Shown here: piece by piece, positions 50,954 to 60,193 of the stretch
How the letters are laid out: each line of letters opens with the position of its first letter
How positions within the stretch are numbered: position 1 is the stretch's first letter
Assembly (NCBI RefSeq): GCF_019218635.1
Contig: NZ_JAHUZB010000008.1
Span: 1-64,000, forward strand
Direction of reading: 5' to 3'
DNA: 64,000 nucleotides
DNA from: Enterococcus alishanensis
Lineage (GTDB): Bacteria > Bacillota > Bacilli > Lactobacillales > Enterococcaceae
Position numbers and translations under genes: made by a program
Notes under the pieces: generated by a model
The model's database searches: none
What the model was told of the DNA's origin: nothing
What the model saw: only the letters and a program-made list of their open reading frames with translations

Positions 50954-51795
50954 ATTTTCTCCCCCTCCATCATCAGTAATAAAATCTCATCGATTGTTGG
51001 TTTTTCCACGACCATTTGCGGAAAATTCTCCAAGAAATAATTTCGTTGACTGGTTAACACATCAAAACCATAGCCTTGTTGTTTTTGATATAACAATAAT
51101 TCTGGTGCTAACTGAGGATACTCTTCCGTCGTAACTTTTAAAATACCATAACGATCCAACAAAATATCCGTCTCTTCATGTAATAAGACTTTTCCATTTT
51201 TCAAATAATAAATATCATCGCAAACTTGTTGTAGATCACTAGAGATATGAGAACTAATCAAAATCGCACTCTCAGGGTATTGGTCTAAATAATCCTGCAA
51301 CAAGGCTAAAATCTCATTTCGCGCACTAACGTCCAACCCACTGGTAGGCTCATCTAAAATTAATAGCTGGGCGCCATGAGACAAAGCGCTAATCGTTTTT
51401 AATTTAGCCTTCATGCCACTAGAAAAATCTTTATATTTCTGTTTAAAAGGCAAACCAAAATTGTCACACAATTTTGTAAAATACGTTGCATCAAAAGTTG
51501 GATAGAAATTTTTCAAAATCATTCGGATATCTTTAACTGTGTATAGTTCATTGAAAAATGATTCTGCTAAAACGGTGCCGATATTCATGCTTGCAGATTC
51601 TTTTGTTTTTTCCTGTCCGTCAATCAAAATCTTACCGCTACTAATCTCAGTCAAACCTAAGATTGCTTTAAAAGCAGTAGTTTTTCCGGCACCATTTTCG
51701 CCTACAATTCCAGTAATCTGACCATTGGCTACTTCTAATGAGCAATTTAATTCAAATTGCGGATATTTCACTACAACATTTTCCATCTTTAACAT
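50950..51795 (-). CDS. ABC transporter ATP-binding protein
   Basis: A 281-aa ATPase. Walker A GIVGENGAGKTTAFK near 30-44, signature FSSGMKAKLKTI near 123, Walker B LLILDEPTSGLD near 142, and switch His in ISSHIS near 184. The C-terminal 60 residues are a typical regulatory extension. It is encoded directly after a GntR/YtrA regulator with only 2 bp between the stop and start codons. Confidence 0.88.
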   Translation of the reverse strand: MLKMENVVVKYPQFELNCSLEVANGQITGIVGENGAGKTTAFKAILGLTEISSGKILIDGQEKTKESASMNIGTVLAESFFNELYTVKDIRMILKNFYPTFDATYFTKLCDNFGLPFKQKYKDFSSGMKAKLKTISALSHGAQLLILDEPTSGLDVSARNEILALLQDYLDQYPESAILISSHISSDLQQVCDDIYYLKNGKVLLHEETDILLDRYGILKVTTEEYPQLAPELLLYQKQQGYGFDVLTSQRNYFLENFPQMVVEKPTIDEILLLMMEGEKI

Positions 51796-51797
51796 AA

Positions 51798-52169
51798 TTA
51801 TCCCTCCAATATCAGCTGAATCATTTCAGTAATTTCTTGATTGGTAATTCCTGCCTGTTGCGCTTTTTTGATTATTATTTCTAGTTCTTCCTGTGTTTTA
51901 AAAAGAAGATCTTCTTTTTTCGTGTCCGCATTTACTGCTAAAACAAAACTACCTTTGCCATGAACCGTTTGGGTAAAACCTTCTTCTTCCAATAAATCAT
52001 AGGCCTTTTTAACTGTTAAAGCGCTGATTTTTAAATCCTTTGCCAATTGTCGCACCGAAGGCAAGGCCATTCCTTCAGCTAATTGACCTGCTAAAATTTC
52101 CGCTTTAATCTTATTAGTAATTTGTTCATAAATTGGCACCATTGAATTATGTTGAATAATTATTTGCAC
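51798..52169 (-). CDS. YtrA-type GntR regulator of the ABC operon
   Basis: A 123-aa short GntR protein. It opens with QIIIQHNSMVPIYEQITNKI and the winged helix LPSVRQLAKDLKISALTVKKAYDLLEEEG near 35-63, as in YtrA repressors, which respond to cell-wall antibiotics. I chose the GTG at 52169 with AAAAGGAGG upstream; in-frame codons further upstream would run into the promoter. It probably represses the operon through the palindrome at 52195-52217. Confidence 0.82.
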   Translation of the reverse strand: MQIIIQHNSMVPIYEQITNKIKAEILAGQLAEGMALPSVRQLAKDLKISALTVKKAYDLLEEEGFTQTVHGKGSFVLAVNADTKKEDLLFKTQEELEIIIKKAQQAGITNQEITEMIQLILEG

Positions 52170-52194
52170 AAATCTTAGCCTCCTTTTCATAAAC

Positions 52195-52217
52195 AGTGTA
52201 TAACAGTGGTTAACACT
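52195..52217. promoter_or_regulatory. Candidate YtrA operator
   Basis: AGTGTATAAC-AGTG-GTTAACACT is a near-perfect inverted repeat 26 bp upstream of the GntR start codon, and resembles the AGTGTA...TACACT operators of YtrA-type repressors. Confidence 0.6.
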
Positions 52218-52240
52218 TTGCAAGATTTTTCAAAAAAAAA

Positions 52241-52264
52241 ACAACCAACAAATTTGTTGGTTGT
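52241..52264 (-). terminator. Palindromic terminator of the ychF/DUF1129 unit
   Basis: A perfect 24-nt palindrome (half-site ACAACCAACAAA) is followed by a long T run on the minus strand. It lies 15 bp after the DUF1129 stop codon and just upstream of the YtrA-type promoter. Confidence 0.85.
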
Positions 52265-52278
52265 ACATTTTTATATTT

Positions 52279-52986
52279 TTACCGCTTTGGTGGACGGCTT
52301 GAGAAGCTTGAAACCACACCGAAACGTTTTTTCAAGAAGAAGCGCAATCCTAATGATGCCGCTGCTAAAATAATTAAAGCAATTGGATTTAACATTGGAT
52401 TTAAGCTTGTTGGTAAGTAAACTGTCGCGTTAAAAATGATATACCATAAGACAAATGCGACTACGATGATTAAAATCGATTTCCAAGTTTTCGGTTTCTT
52501 CGATTTATCAGCACCGGGTTCGTCATATTGATAGAAAAATAGATACATCATGTAGAAAATCACGCCACCTAAAGCAGCTGCTAAAATAATCGCCGTCAAT
52601 CCATAAGTACTAACTGATTGTCCAGCTGGCATGAAGAAACTCATGATCCCAGATAAAGCCGCAAGTAATGCAAAGAACATCAAGAAATTATCTAACCACA
52701 TCAAAAATGGTTGGGTAGATTTTGCCTTTACTACGGGTTTGTTCACAATTGCTTCCATCCGTTCCGTTACCGTACCGTAAAGCTGACGGGCAGTTACCCC
52801 ACGTTTTTGTTCTTCCACTAAGGCTCTTAACATTTCGTTTAATTCCGTAGTGGTTTGTTCTTGAGAAAAGTTGGCCGCAGCCAGGGCTTTTTTTAAGTCA
52901 AAAATATATTGTTCATTTCTTTTAGTTAATTGGCTTTCTAATTCGACATTTTCTTGTGTCAGTTGAGCCAATAATTCTTCTTCCAT
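52279..52986 (-). CDS. DUF1129-family membrane protein
   Basis: A 235-aa protein. A helical soluble N-terminal part (about 1-85, with ALVEEQKRGVTARQLYGTV) precedes four to five hydrophobic helices (about 95-220) and a basic, Arg-rich tail. This is the layout of DUF1129/YoxJ-like proteins that sit next to ychF near the origin in enterococci and relatives. Function unknown. Confidence 0.8.
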   Translation of the reverse strand: MEEELLAQLTQENVELESQLTKRNEQYIFDLKKALAAANFSQEQTTTELNEMLRALVEEQKRGVTARQLYGTVTERMEAIVNKPVVKAKSTQPFLMWLDNFLMFFALLAALSGIMSFFMPAGQSVSTYGLTAIILAAALGGVIFYMMYLFFYQYDEPGADKSKKPKTWKSILIIVVAFVLWYIIFNATVYLPTSLNPMLNPIALIILAAASLGLRFFLKKRFGVVSSFSSRPPKR

Positions 52987-53003
52987 CCTTTTACCCCTTT
53001 TCC

Positions 53004-54104
53004 TTAGACATTGAAACGGAATAACATAACATCGCCATCTTGCACGACATAATCTTTTCCTTCTAATCTTACACGACCAGCTTCTTTGGCGGCATGCATA
53101 CTGCCATAATGATTCAAATCTTCAAATGAAACAGTCTCTGCTCGAATGAAGCCTCGTTCAAAGTCTGTATGGATAATTCCAGCTGCTTGAGGTGCTTTGA
53201 TCCCTTTTCTAAATGTCCAAGCTCGTACTTCTTGAACACCTGCAGTGAAGTAAGTTGCTAAACCTAATAAATCATAAGCTGAACGAATTAATTGATCCAA
53301 ACCAGATTCTTCAATTCCCATAGCTTCTAAAAATTCTACCTTGTCTTCATCATCTAATTCAGCAATTTCTTCTTCTGCTTGTGCAGAAACAACGATCACT
53401 TCTGAATTTTCAGTCGTTGCAAAGTTACGAACTTCTTGGACATATTTATTATCATCTGGATCAGCGACTGTGTCTTCTGCCACATTTGCCACGTATAAAA
53501 CTGGTTTTGCTGTTAATAAGAAAAAGCCTTTTAAGATCTTTTCTTCATCATCTGAAAATTCGATGGTGCGAGCAGATTTGCCTGCTTCTAATACCGGAAT
53601 TAATTTGTCTAAAACTGCTAATTCAGCAACAGCCGTTTTTTCTTTTGTTTTCGCAATTTTCGCCACTCGGGCATGACGTTTAGTCACTGATTCTAAATCA
53701 GCCAACACCAATTCCAAATTAATAACTTCAATGTCATCAATCGGATCAACGCGACCTTCGACATGGGTAATATTTTCATCGTCAAAACAACGGACCACAT
53801 GACAAATCGCATCTACTTGGCGAATATGACTTAAAAATTGGTTCCCTAGTCCTTCACCTTTACTAGCACCTTTTACAATTCCGGCAATATCAGTAAATTC
53901 AAAAGTTGTTGGCACTGTTTTTTTCGGTTGAACCAGTTCTGTTAAACGATCCAAACGCCAGTCTGGAACTTCCACCATTCCTACATTCGGGTCAATCGTC
54001 GCAAATGGATAGTTGGCAGCTTCTGCTCCAGCTTTAGTAATTGCATTAAATAAAGTTGATTTACCTACATTTGGTAAACCTACGATTCCGGCTGTTAAGG
54101 CCAT
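53004..54104 (-). CDS. ychF: Redox-regulated ATPase/GTPase YchF
   Basis: A 366-aa protein of the Obg-related YchF family: G1 GLPNVGKSTLFNAIT at 8-22, switch region DIAGIVKGASKGEGLGNQFL near 72-91, and a C-terminal TGS domain (VRAWTFRKGIKAPQAAG, HTDFERGFIRAE). YchF binds ribosomes and hydrolyses ATP. Its start has only a weak site. Confidence 0.95.
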   Translation of the reverse strand: MALTAGIVGLPNVGKSTLFNAITKAGAEAANYPFATIDPNVGMVEVPDWRLDRLTELVQPKKTVPTTFEFTDIAGIVKGASKGEGLGNQFLSHIRQVDAICHVVRCFDDENITHVEGRVDPIDDIEVINLELVLADLESVTKRHARVAKIAKTKEKTAVAELAVLDKLIPVLEAGKSARTIEFSDDEEKILKGFFLLTAKPVLYVANVAEDTVADPDDNKYVQEVRNFATTENSEVIVVSAQAEEEIAELDDEDKVEFLEAMGIEESGLDQLIRSAYDLLGLATYFTAGVQEVRAWTFRKGIKAPQAAGIIHTDFERGFIRAETVSFEDLNHYGSMHAAKEAGRVRLEGKDYVVQDGDVMLFRFNV

Positions 54105-54205
54105 GATTTACTTCACTCTTTCTTCATTTCAAGGATAGCTTTGTTAAACAAAACTTCAAAATTCATCATTCTATTAAAACATAGGAATCAGCTATTTCGC
54201 TGAAA

Positions 54206-54391
54206 TTACGCTTCTTTCTTCTCTAAAATCTTTTTCATTTTTTTCTCAAAGTCCCGCCGTGTCATCATTACGATATGACCACAGTTGGTACATTTGATTT
54301 TAATGTCGGCACCCATACGAATAATTTCCCAGCGATTCGCTTTACAAGCATGGGGCTTTTTCATTTCAACAATATCGCCTAAATCGTACAT
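54206..54391 (-). CDS. DUF951-family zinc-ribbon-like protein
   Basis: A 61-aa basic protein with two cysteine clusters (PHACKANRW and CTNCGH), consistent with metal binding, and a helical Lys-rich tail. DUF951 genes sit between parB and ychF in many Firmicutes. Strong GGAGGA site. Function unknown. Confidence 0.88.
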   Translation of the reverse strand: MYDLGDIVEMKKPHACKANRWEIIRMGADIKIKCTNCGHIVMMTRRDFEKKMKKILEKKEA

Positions 54392-54407
54392 CTGTTTCCT
54401 CCATTAT

Positions 54408-55298
54408 CTATTCTTCATCAAAATGAATATTTAAAATATCTAAAATACGGGTTAAATCAGTTGGTGACAAGTACTCGATTTCGATTTTTCCTTTGCCATC
54501 ATTTTCTACGATTTCAACACCGGTACCGAATTTATCCATCAAACGATCTTCGCTTTCTCTTAGATAATACGGTTTTTCTTTCGTTAAGCGCGGTGCTTTT
54601 TTCTTTTCTTTGGTTTTGCCTTCGTTATATTCGTTCACAATTTGTTCCAATTGACGAACGGTTAAGTTCTCTTTAACGGCACGATTGGCTAATTTTAAAA
54701 TTTGATCTTTTTTCTTTAAACCTAATAAAGTTCTGGCTTGACCCATTGATAAACGTTCATCTTGGACCATTTCTTTGACTAATTTCGGTAAAGTCAACAA
54801 GCGCAAATAATTAGCAATGTAAGGACGACTTTTTCCTAAACGAGCGGCTACATCGGCTTGGGTTAATTTCAAGTTTTTCATTAGCATTTCGTAAGCTTCG
54901 GCTTCTTCCAACGGATTTAAATCTTCCCGCTGTAAATTTTCCAATACCGCAATTTGCATCATAGATTCTTCATCAAAGTCGCGAATAATTGCTGGAATAG
55001 TTTTCTTGCCCGCTAATTTAGAGGCGCGGAAACGTCGTTCGCCCGCAATTAATTCATAGCCTTTAACTTGCGATTTTCGCACAATAATTGGTTGAAATAC
55101 ACCAGATTGTTCAATTGAATTGGCTAATTCTTGCAAACTGCCCTCATCAAATGATTTTCGTGGTTGATAAGGGTTGGGACGGAGCTCACTTAAGGGAATT
55201 TCTTCTACTTGTTCGTTTTTCATATCAACTTCCTCAATACCTTGTAAATCTTGAAATATTGCGTCGATTCCTCGACCTAATCCTTTATTCTTGCTCAC
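54408..55298 (-). CDS. parB: Chromosome-partitioning protein ParB (Spo0J)
   Basis: A 296-aa ParB. The N-terminal CTPase domain shows NPYQPRKSFDEGSLQELANSI near 37-57 and the GERRFRAS box near 81; the helix-turn-helix LTQADVAARLGKSRPYIANYL near 138-158 binds parS. Start GTG at 55298 overlaps parA by 14 bp. It spreads from parS sites and recruits SMC; a candidate parS is at 63371-63386. Confidence 0.95.
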   Translation of the reverse strand: MSKNKGLGRGIDAIFQDLQGIEEVDMKNEQVEEIPLSELRPNPYQPRKSFDEGSLQELANSIEQSGVFQPIIVRKSQVKGYELIAGERRFRASKLAGKKTIPAIIRDFDEESMMQIAVLENLQREDLNPLEEAEAYEMLMKNLKLTQADVAARLGKSRPYIANYLRLLTLPKLVKEMVQDERLSMGQARTLLGLKKKDQILKLANRAVKENLTVRQLEQIVNEYNEGKTKEKKKAPRLTKEKPYYLRESEDRLMDKFGTGVEIVENDGKGKIEIEYLSPTDLTRILDILNIHFDEE

Positions 55299-56052
55299 GG
55301 GCTAACACTTCCTTTGCTAGAGCTTCATACATTTCTGCACCTTTTGAACGGGGATCATAATCAATAATCGGCTGCCCATGACTAGGCGCCTCTGACAAAC
55401 GGACATTCCGTGGAATAATCGTATCATAGACTTTTTCAGCAAAATAGCGCCGGACTTCTTCCACTACTTCCGCTCCTAAATTGGTTCGTGCATCATACAT
55501 TGTCAATAGCACACCTTCAATCTCTAAATCAGGATTGAAATGCTTTTGAACCAAGCGAACAGTATTTAACAACTGACTCAATCCTTCCAAAGCATAATAC
55601 TCACTTTGAACTGGAATCAAAATCGCATTACTGGCGGTAAAAGCATTAATCGTTAAATGACCTAATGATGGTGGACAATCAATTAAAATGTAATCATAAT
55701 TATCTTGCACATCAGCCAACGCTGTTTTCAAGCGAGACTCGCGAGCCATCATGGAAGTCAATTCGATTTCAGCCCCTGCTAATTGCAATGTTGCCGGAAC
55801 AATCGATAAATTTTCCCGAGCAGTTGGCAAAATTGTTTCTTCGATTGGAACTTCATTTACTAAGACATCATAAATATCTATTTTGACATCAGGTTTTCTA
55901 ATACCTAAACCACTGGTTGCATTTCCTTGTGCATCGCTGTCGATAATCAAGACGCGTTTGCCCAGTGCCGATAAACAAGCACCTAAGTTAACGGTAGTGG
56001 TTGTTTTCCCTACGCCACCTTTTTGATTTGCAACAGATATAATCCGTGCCAT
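55285..56052 (-). CDS. parA: Chromosome-partitioning ATPase ParA (Soj)
   Basis: A 255-aa deviant-Walker ATPase: KGGVGKTTTTVNLGACL at 10-26, LIDCPPSLGHLTINA near 122-136, and LEGLSQLLNTV near 152. It works with ParB in origin segregation and regulates DnaA in relatives. AGGAGG before its ATG. Confidence 0.95.
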   Translation of the reverse strand: MARIISVANQKGGVGKTTTTVNLGACLSALGKRVLIIDSDAQGNATSGLGIRKPDVKIDIYDVLVNEVPIEETILPTARENLSIVPATLQLAGAEIELTSMMARESRLKTALADVQDNYDYILIDCPPSLGHLTINAFTASNAILIPVQSEYYALEGLSQLLNTVRLVQKHFNPDLEIEGVLLTMYDARTNLGAEVVEEVRRYFAEKVYDTIIPRNVRLSEAPSHGQPIIDYDPRSKGAEMYEALAKEVLAREQE

Positions 56053-56186
56053 TTGCTTTCCTCCTAATTCATTTTAAAGTAATAAATCTTTTTCAAAAAT
56101 TTAGTCTGATTTTCATTACGGATACCATTCTTCTATAAAGTGCTTAAGAAGAACTGGCACCTATTTCATACTAAGGTGATAAAATT

Positions 56187-56903
56187 TTATTTTACTAGTG
56201 GCTGCTTGTTGGGCAAACCTGGTTTTCGTGGATATTTTTTGGGTGTTGTCTTTTTCTTTTGAATCGTGATGATATGACGTGTATCGTCATTTGGTAGTGA
56301 AACATCATCAGCTGAAATAAGTTTTCCGCCTAATAAAGCAATGGCCGGTTTGGCTTCTGCTAATTCTTCATCACTTTTTGCTGCTTTTAAAGCAAAAAAG
56401 TACCCATCTAATTTTACTAACGGTAAGCATAACTCAGTTAAAATATTTAATCGCGCCACTGCTCTAGCTGTCACATAGTCAAACTGCTGACGAAACTGCG
56501 GATTTTGACCAAATGTTTCTGCTCGATCATGGTATAAAGCGACTTTTTCCAACTTTAATTCTTCAACTAAAGTAGTTAAAAAAGTAATGCGTTTATTTAA
56601 AGAATCAACAATCGTAATGTTTAATTCTGGAAAAACAATTTTTAGTGGGAGGCTAGGAAAACCTGCACCAGATCCAACATCACATAAACTGCCTGTAGGT
56701 TCAAATTGCGCCGACAAGCTTAACGTAATTGAATCGAAAAAATGTTTTAAATAAACTTCTTTTTTATCAGTAATCGCCGTTAGATTCATCTTCTGATTCC
56801 ACTCGACTAAAAGTTGATAATAACGCTCAAATTGGTCCAATTGTTGTTGATTTAAGACGATTTCTAACTTGGCCAATTCTCTCTGGAATTCTTCTGGTAT
56901 CAT
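56187..56903 (-). CDS. rsmG: 16S rRNA (guanine527-N7)-methyltransferase RsmG
   Basis: A 238-aa methyltransferase: [20 protein letters not shown] near 35, SAM-binding [16 protein letters not shown] near 73-88, and [14 protein letters not shown] near 144. It modifies G527 of 16S rRNA. The C-terminal tail is basic. Its promoter region overlaps the ParB-box-like inverted repeat at 56922-56944. Confidence 0.95.
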   Translation of the reverse strand: MIPEEFQRELAKLEIVLNQQQLDQFERYYQLLVEWNQKMNLTAITDKKEVYLKHFFDSITLSLSAQFEPTGSLCDVGSGAGFPSLPLKIVFPELNITIVDSLNKRITFLTTLVEELKLEKVALYHDRAETFGQNPQFRQQFDYVTARAVARLNILTELCLPLVKLDGYFFALKAAKSDEELAEAKPAIALLGGKLISADDVSLPNDDTRHIITIQKKKTTPKKYPRKPGLPNKQPLVK

Positions 56904-56921
56904 ACAAAACTCCTTCTAATT

Positions 56922-56944
56922 TGTGAAACAGAAAATGTTTCACA
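56922..56944. promoter_or_regulatory. Inverted repeat built from everted parS-like half-sites
   Basis: TGTGAAACA-GAAAA-TGTTTCACA has perfect 9-bp arms. The half-sites are those of parS (TGTTTCAC / GTGAAACA) but in reversed order with a 5-bp gap. It sits about 20 bp upstream of the rsmG start and so overlaps the leader or promoter. Confidence 0.6.
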
Positions 56945-57122
56945 GACTATCTTCTACTTTAACGCAAAAAGCCTTTTCTTGCAATGCTTTCTACCCGTTT
57001 CACAAAAGTTTAGTAAAAGAATTCTTATGAAGAATAATTATCTAAAGTATGTAAATAAAACATTAGTCCTAAGCGTTTATTTTGGTAAAATTAAAGAAAA
57101 TAGAAAAAAGTGAGGAACTATC

Positions 57123-58004
57123 ATGACAGAAAGATTATCTGGACACACTTTATTAATTAGTTTAATCGCTACACCGATTCGCCACAGCATGTCACCAACG
57201 ATGCACAATGAAGCTTTTTCTAAATTAGGATTAGATTATGCCTATCTAGCTTTTGAAGTTGGCAATCAAGAATTAGCAGATGCCGTTCAGGGTATTCGTG
57301 CAATGGGAATTCGTGGTTCGAACGTATCAATGCCTAACAAACAAGAAATTATCCAATATTTGGATGAAATTTCACCAGAAGCTGAATTAATCGGTGCAGT
57401 AAATACTGTAACAAATCTTGAGGGCAAAGGTCATTTAGTTGGTTATAATACTGATGGTATCGGTGCAATGGCAGCTTTAAAAGATGAAGGCGTTGAGGTA
57501 AAAGACGCAGTTATTACATTGACTGGTGCTGGCGGCGCAGGTACAGCAGTTGCGGTACAAGCGGCTTTTGACGGAGCTAAAGAAATCCGCATTTTTAATA
57601 TTGCCGATCAAGCCTTTGAAAATGCAAAATTAACTGCCCAAAAAATTACTGAAAAAACCAATGCGAAAGCAACTGTTACCGACTTAGCCGATCAAGCAGC
57701 TTTCAAACAATCGATTGCTGAAAGTTCTATCTACATTGATGCAACAGGCGCTGGTATGAAACCTTTAGAAGATGTTTCATTAATCAATGATCCTGAAGTG
57801 ATTCGTCCTGATTTAGTTATTTTTGATGTAGTATATGCGCCAAGAGAAACCAAATTATTGCGTTTTGCGAAAGAACACGGCGCTAAAAAAGCCATCAATG
57901 GTTTAGGGATGATGCTTTATCAAGGTGCAGCAGCCTTTAAATTGTTTACTGGTGAAGAAATGCCCGTAGCTTATATTAAAGATTTATTGTTTAGCGAAGA
58001 ATAA
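57123..58004 (+). CDS. Shikimate/quinate dehydrogenase (YdiB/AroE-type)
   Basis: A 293-aa shikimate dehydrogenase family protein. [14 protein letters not shown] near 16-29 binds substrate, [10 protein letters not shown] near 68 has the catalytic Lys, [11 protein letters not shown] near 112, and the Rossmann motif [14 protein letters not shown] near 133-146. The VSMPNK form and the length resemble YdiB-type enzymes, which use shikimate or quinate, more than AroE. Stands alone, with its own terminator, divergent from rsmG. Confidence 0.85.
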   Translation: MTERLSGHTLLISLIATPIRHSMSPTMHNEAFSKLGLDYAYLAFEVGNQELADAVQGIRAMGIRGSNVSMPNKQEIIQYLDEISPEAELIGAVNTVTNLEGKGHLVGYNTDGIGAMAALKDEGVEVKDAVITLTGAGGAGTAVAVQAAFDGAKEIRIFNIADQAFENAKLTAQKITEKTNAKATVTDLADQAAFKQSIAESSIYIDATGAGMKPLEDVSLINDPEVIRPDLVIFDVVYAPRETKLLRFAKEHGAKKAINGLGMMLYQGAAAFKLFTGEEMPVAYIKDLLFSEE

Positions 58005-58030
58005 AATTATTCATTCAATGATATAGAGCA

Positions 58031-58104
58031 AAATAGTGGTACATCTTTAGCCGGATGCGCCACTATTTTTTTCTGCTTTTCTTTAATTAAGAAAAGCAGA
58101 AAAA
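58031..58104 (+). terminator. Two tandem hairpins after the dehydrogenase gene
   Basis: The first hairpin (58031-58067 plus T run) pairs AATAGTGG with CCACTATT and has an inner CATC/GATG stem. The second (58068-58104) has perfect 16-bp arms of core CTGCTTTTCTT around a 5-nt loop. Together they form a strong double stop. Confidence 0.85.
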
Positions 58105-58279
58105 TTAAAAAATAAGCCAATCAAAGAGTAAAAGCTATTCAAGATTTCGCCAGTTTATAATAGTTTAGTTATTTGAATGCTAGTATTGATGATTCTTCAT
58201 TCGAAAAAATAATTAATACACCTATCTCTATTTGACTTTAAACATAACACTTAAATCAGTAGTTTTTCATCATTAACCC

Positions 58280-59341
58280 TCATTTTCGTAGTACTTTTAA
58301 CTTACTTTTATTCCTTAAACACATGAATAAAATAGTGAAAAACAACAATATGATGATAGCTAACAAAATATATTTCAAGTAATTTTTCTCTGGTTCGGGA
58401 TCATTAATCGCTGCTTGATTTATTTTTTCTGCGTTATTTTTTGATACCTTAAAATCTTTGGTCCATCGCCAACTTTCCTTTTCCCATTTTTTATCTGTAG
58501 TTTTAGCCGTCAAATATAAGGTATATTCTCCAGCTACTAATTGTTGATTGGCTAAATAAAATGGGATATTGAAATTAGAATTGGGGGCCATTGTACGATC
58601 AATTAATTGTGTGTTAAATAAAGTATCAGTTTTTCCTTTACGGGTAATCCTGCCTTCAAAATCCAATTCTGACACAATCGCCGCTTGATCAGCCTGGACT
58701 TGAGCATGAATCACCTTTCGATAATTATCTAAGGCTGGCTCCACTGTCAGTAGATTCAAATTGGGCGCCGCTATTTCTTGATTAACTGTCAGTTTGACGG
58801 CTAAAGCATAAGCAAAACAATTATCCATTTGAGTGTTATTTTCTTTTTCTAGCTGATTCGTTGCTTGCTCTTTTTTTTCAAAATACCAAGAGCCTAAAAT
58901 CACTCCATTTTGAGCAGTAGCAGGGATTTTTATTTTCATTGAGACTACTTTTTCTTCATTTCCCTTTAATATAACGAGCGGACCATCTTCAATTTCGGCA
59001 ACCGAAGCAAATGGTAGCTTTAAACTTTTATCTCTTTTTTTTTCACTTAAAGGAGCAGTATAACTGATCTCTCCGTGACTATTAGTAAAAGTTGTATATG
59101 GTTCACTTTTGATTATTGTTTCGTTTTGACTGTAGTTTTTTAAATAGGTTTGAATAACAAATTCTTGCCCTGGATAAACAACTAAATCAAAAAAAGAGCT
59201 TTCTGAATTAGCTTCTTCAATCGGAGGTTTAATTTTTGAAATACTATAGCCTGCGCCTGTATCAGCTGCTTTTGTAAAATTTGGTGCCACTAGCGTTAAA
59301 AGCCCTAATATTAAAGACAAAAATAATCTCAATAATTTCAC
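58280..59341 (-). CDS. WxL-locus surface protein (DUF916/DUF3324)
   Basis: A 353-aa protein with a signal peptide (cleavage near residue 25), a DUF916-like beta domain (about 30-150: ISKIKPPIEEANSESSFFDL, VVYPGQEF, TYLKNYSQNE), a DUF3324-like domain (about 170-300) and a C-terminal membrane helix (about 325-345) with a basic tail. Such proteins bind peptidoglycan and partner WxL proteins on the cell surface. Start GTG with a GGGGGA site. Normal partners (a WxL-domain protein and an intact small LPxTG-type protein) are missing; a frameshifted fragment lies just upstream. Confidence 0.82.
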   Translation of the reverse strand: MKLLRLFLSLILGLLTLVAPNFTKAADTGAGYSISKIKPPIEEANSESSFFDLVVYPGQEFVIQTYLKNYSQNETIIKSEPYTTFTNSHGEISYTAPLSEKKRDKSLKLPFASVAEIEDGPLVILKGNEEKVVSMKIKIPATAQNGVILGSWYFEKKEQATNQLEKENNTQMDNCFAYALAVKLTVNQEIAAPNLNLLTVEPALDNYRKVIHAQVQADQAAIVSELDFEGRITRKGKTDTLFNTQLIDRTMAPNSNFNIPFYLANQQLVAGEYTLYLTAKTTDKKWEKESWRWTKDFKVSKNNAEKINQAAINDPEPEKNYLKYILLAIIILLFFTILFMCLRNKSKLKVLRK

Positions 59342-59362
59342 TATTTATTTCCCCCTCTTGGA

Positions 59363-59530
59363 TTAACTACTGGCATCTGCTGTAAAGAGCCATCTGATGA
59401 CAGATGTAAAACTACCTGTTTGAGCAGTATTTTCAGAAAAATCAACTTTTCCTTCACTTTGCTTGGCTTCCACCAACAAAGTAGGAAATTGAAAAAATAG
59501 AGAATAGCTATAGCTACAAAAAAATGCACA
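59363..59530 (-). pseudogene. Remnant of a small secreted WxL-locus protein
   Basis: The minus-strand frame ending at 59363 reads a hydrophobic segment (FCSYSYSLFFQFPTLLVEA) followed by KQSEGKVDFSENTAQTGS, like the signal peptide and mature start of small WxL-locus proteins. That frame has no start codon: it is closed upstream by a stop. A different frame supplies a TTG and hydrophobic residues. I conclude that the 5' end is shifted or deleted and the gene decayed. Confidence 0.5.
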
Positions 59531-59538
59531 CCCTTCAA

Positions 59539-59704
59539 TTCAAAAAAACACTGCCTTGTTTTAAAATATTACTTAGAAAACCCTTTTTAAATAAGCTACG
59601 CAAGCTTTCTTTTTCTCCTGTTAAAACAAAAAATCCTTCCAAGGCTAGCCCTTGAAAGGATCATTATTAAAATAATTTTTAATTAGTTAAATCTATTCGC
59701 GCTT
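59539..59704. other. Short gene-free stretch
   Basis: It contains only the terminator of the 140-aa protein gene (59626-59662). Nothing else is visible. Confidence 0.5.
59626..59662 (-). terminator. Terminator of the 140-aa protein gene
   Basis: An imperfect stem ATCCTT..AAGG / CCTT..AAGGAT around GCTA, with a T run on the minus strand. Confidence 0.78.
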
Positions 59705-60127
59705 TTAAAATAAAGTCAACGCTTCGTACATTCCAGCTAAATCAACAACATTTCCATTGTCTAACAAATTAATATACGGATAAAAAGTTGCTTTAAATTG
59801 ATTGCCTAGCTGACTTTTTTCAGTAGCATCTGTTGTTGCTTGTACAAGGCTTAAATACTTTTCAAAGTTTGTTTTTAAATATTCTGACACGATTGTTTGG
59901 GTTGCTTCTTTGAAAAAATTTTCTTCTTCATTTGGATAGTCCCGTAACAATGCATCGTAATCAAACTGATCGGCTTGAAGTGTTTGATACAACTCAAAAA
60001 ATCGTTCTGGTTCAGTAGTTTGCTTTAAATCAGTTTGACTCATTTTAATCGACTGTTGTAATTTTTTAATTAATTCTAGTGCATCTTGTTGTTCTTGATT
60101 ACTGATTTCATCGTAAGATTGTGACAT
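59705..60127 (-). CDS. Small helical protein of unknown function
   Basis: A 140-aa acidic, helix-rich protein without membrane segments. Gln and Glu are abundant (SNQEQQDALELIKKLQQSI near 9-27). The sequence superficially recalls YlbF/YmcA helical proteins but I cannot place it. Start ATG 60127, with GAGGG upstream. It lies downstream of the YjbQ-TIM-aldolase operon in the same direction, 58 bp after the YjbQ stop region in transcription order, and may be its last member. Confidence 0.65.
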   Translation of the reverse strand: MSQSYDEISNQEQQDALELIKKLQQSIKMSQTDLKQTTEPERFFELYQTLQADQFDYDALLRDYPNEEENFFKEATQTIVSEYLKTNFEKYLSLVQATTDATEKSQLGNQFKATFYPYINLLDNGNVVDLAGMYEALTLF

Positions 60128-60193
60128 TGAAAACACCCTCTATCTTGATTGATTCTACTCATGATACAACTAATTGACAAAATGAACCAATTT

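Noticed and set aside
56904-57122. Replication origin with DnaA boxes between rsmG and the dehydrogenase gene
   Set aside because: No TTATCCACA-like boxes are visible; the origin is expected right of the window, beyond mnmG.
59341-59538. A 65-codon minus-strand frame presented as an intact gene
   Set aside because: Only its first part is signal-like; the sensible continuation is in another frame, so I call a pseudogene instead.
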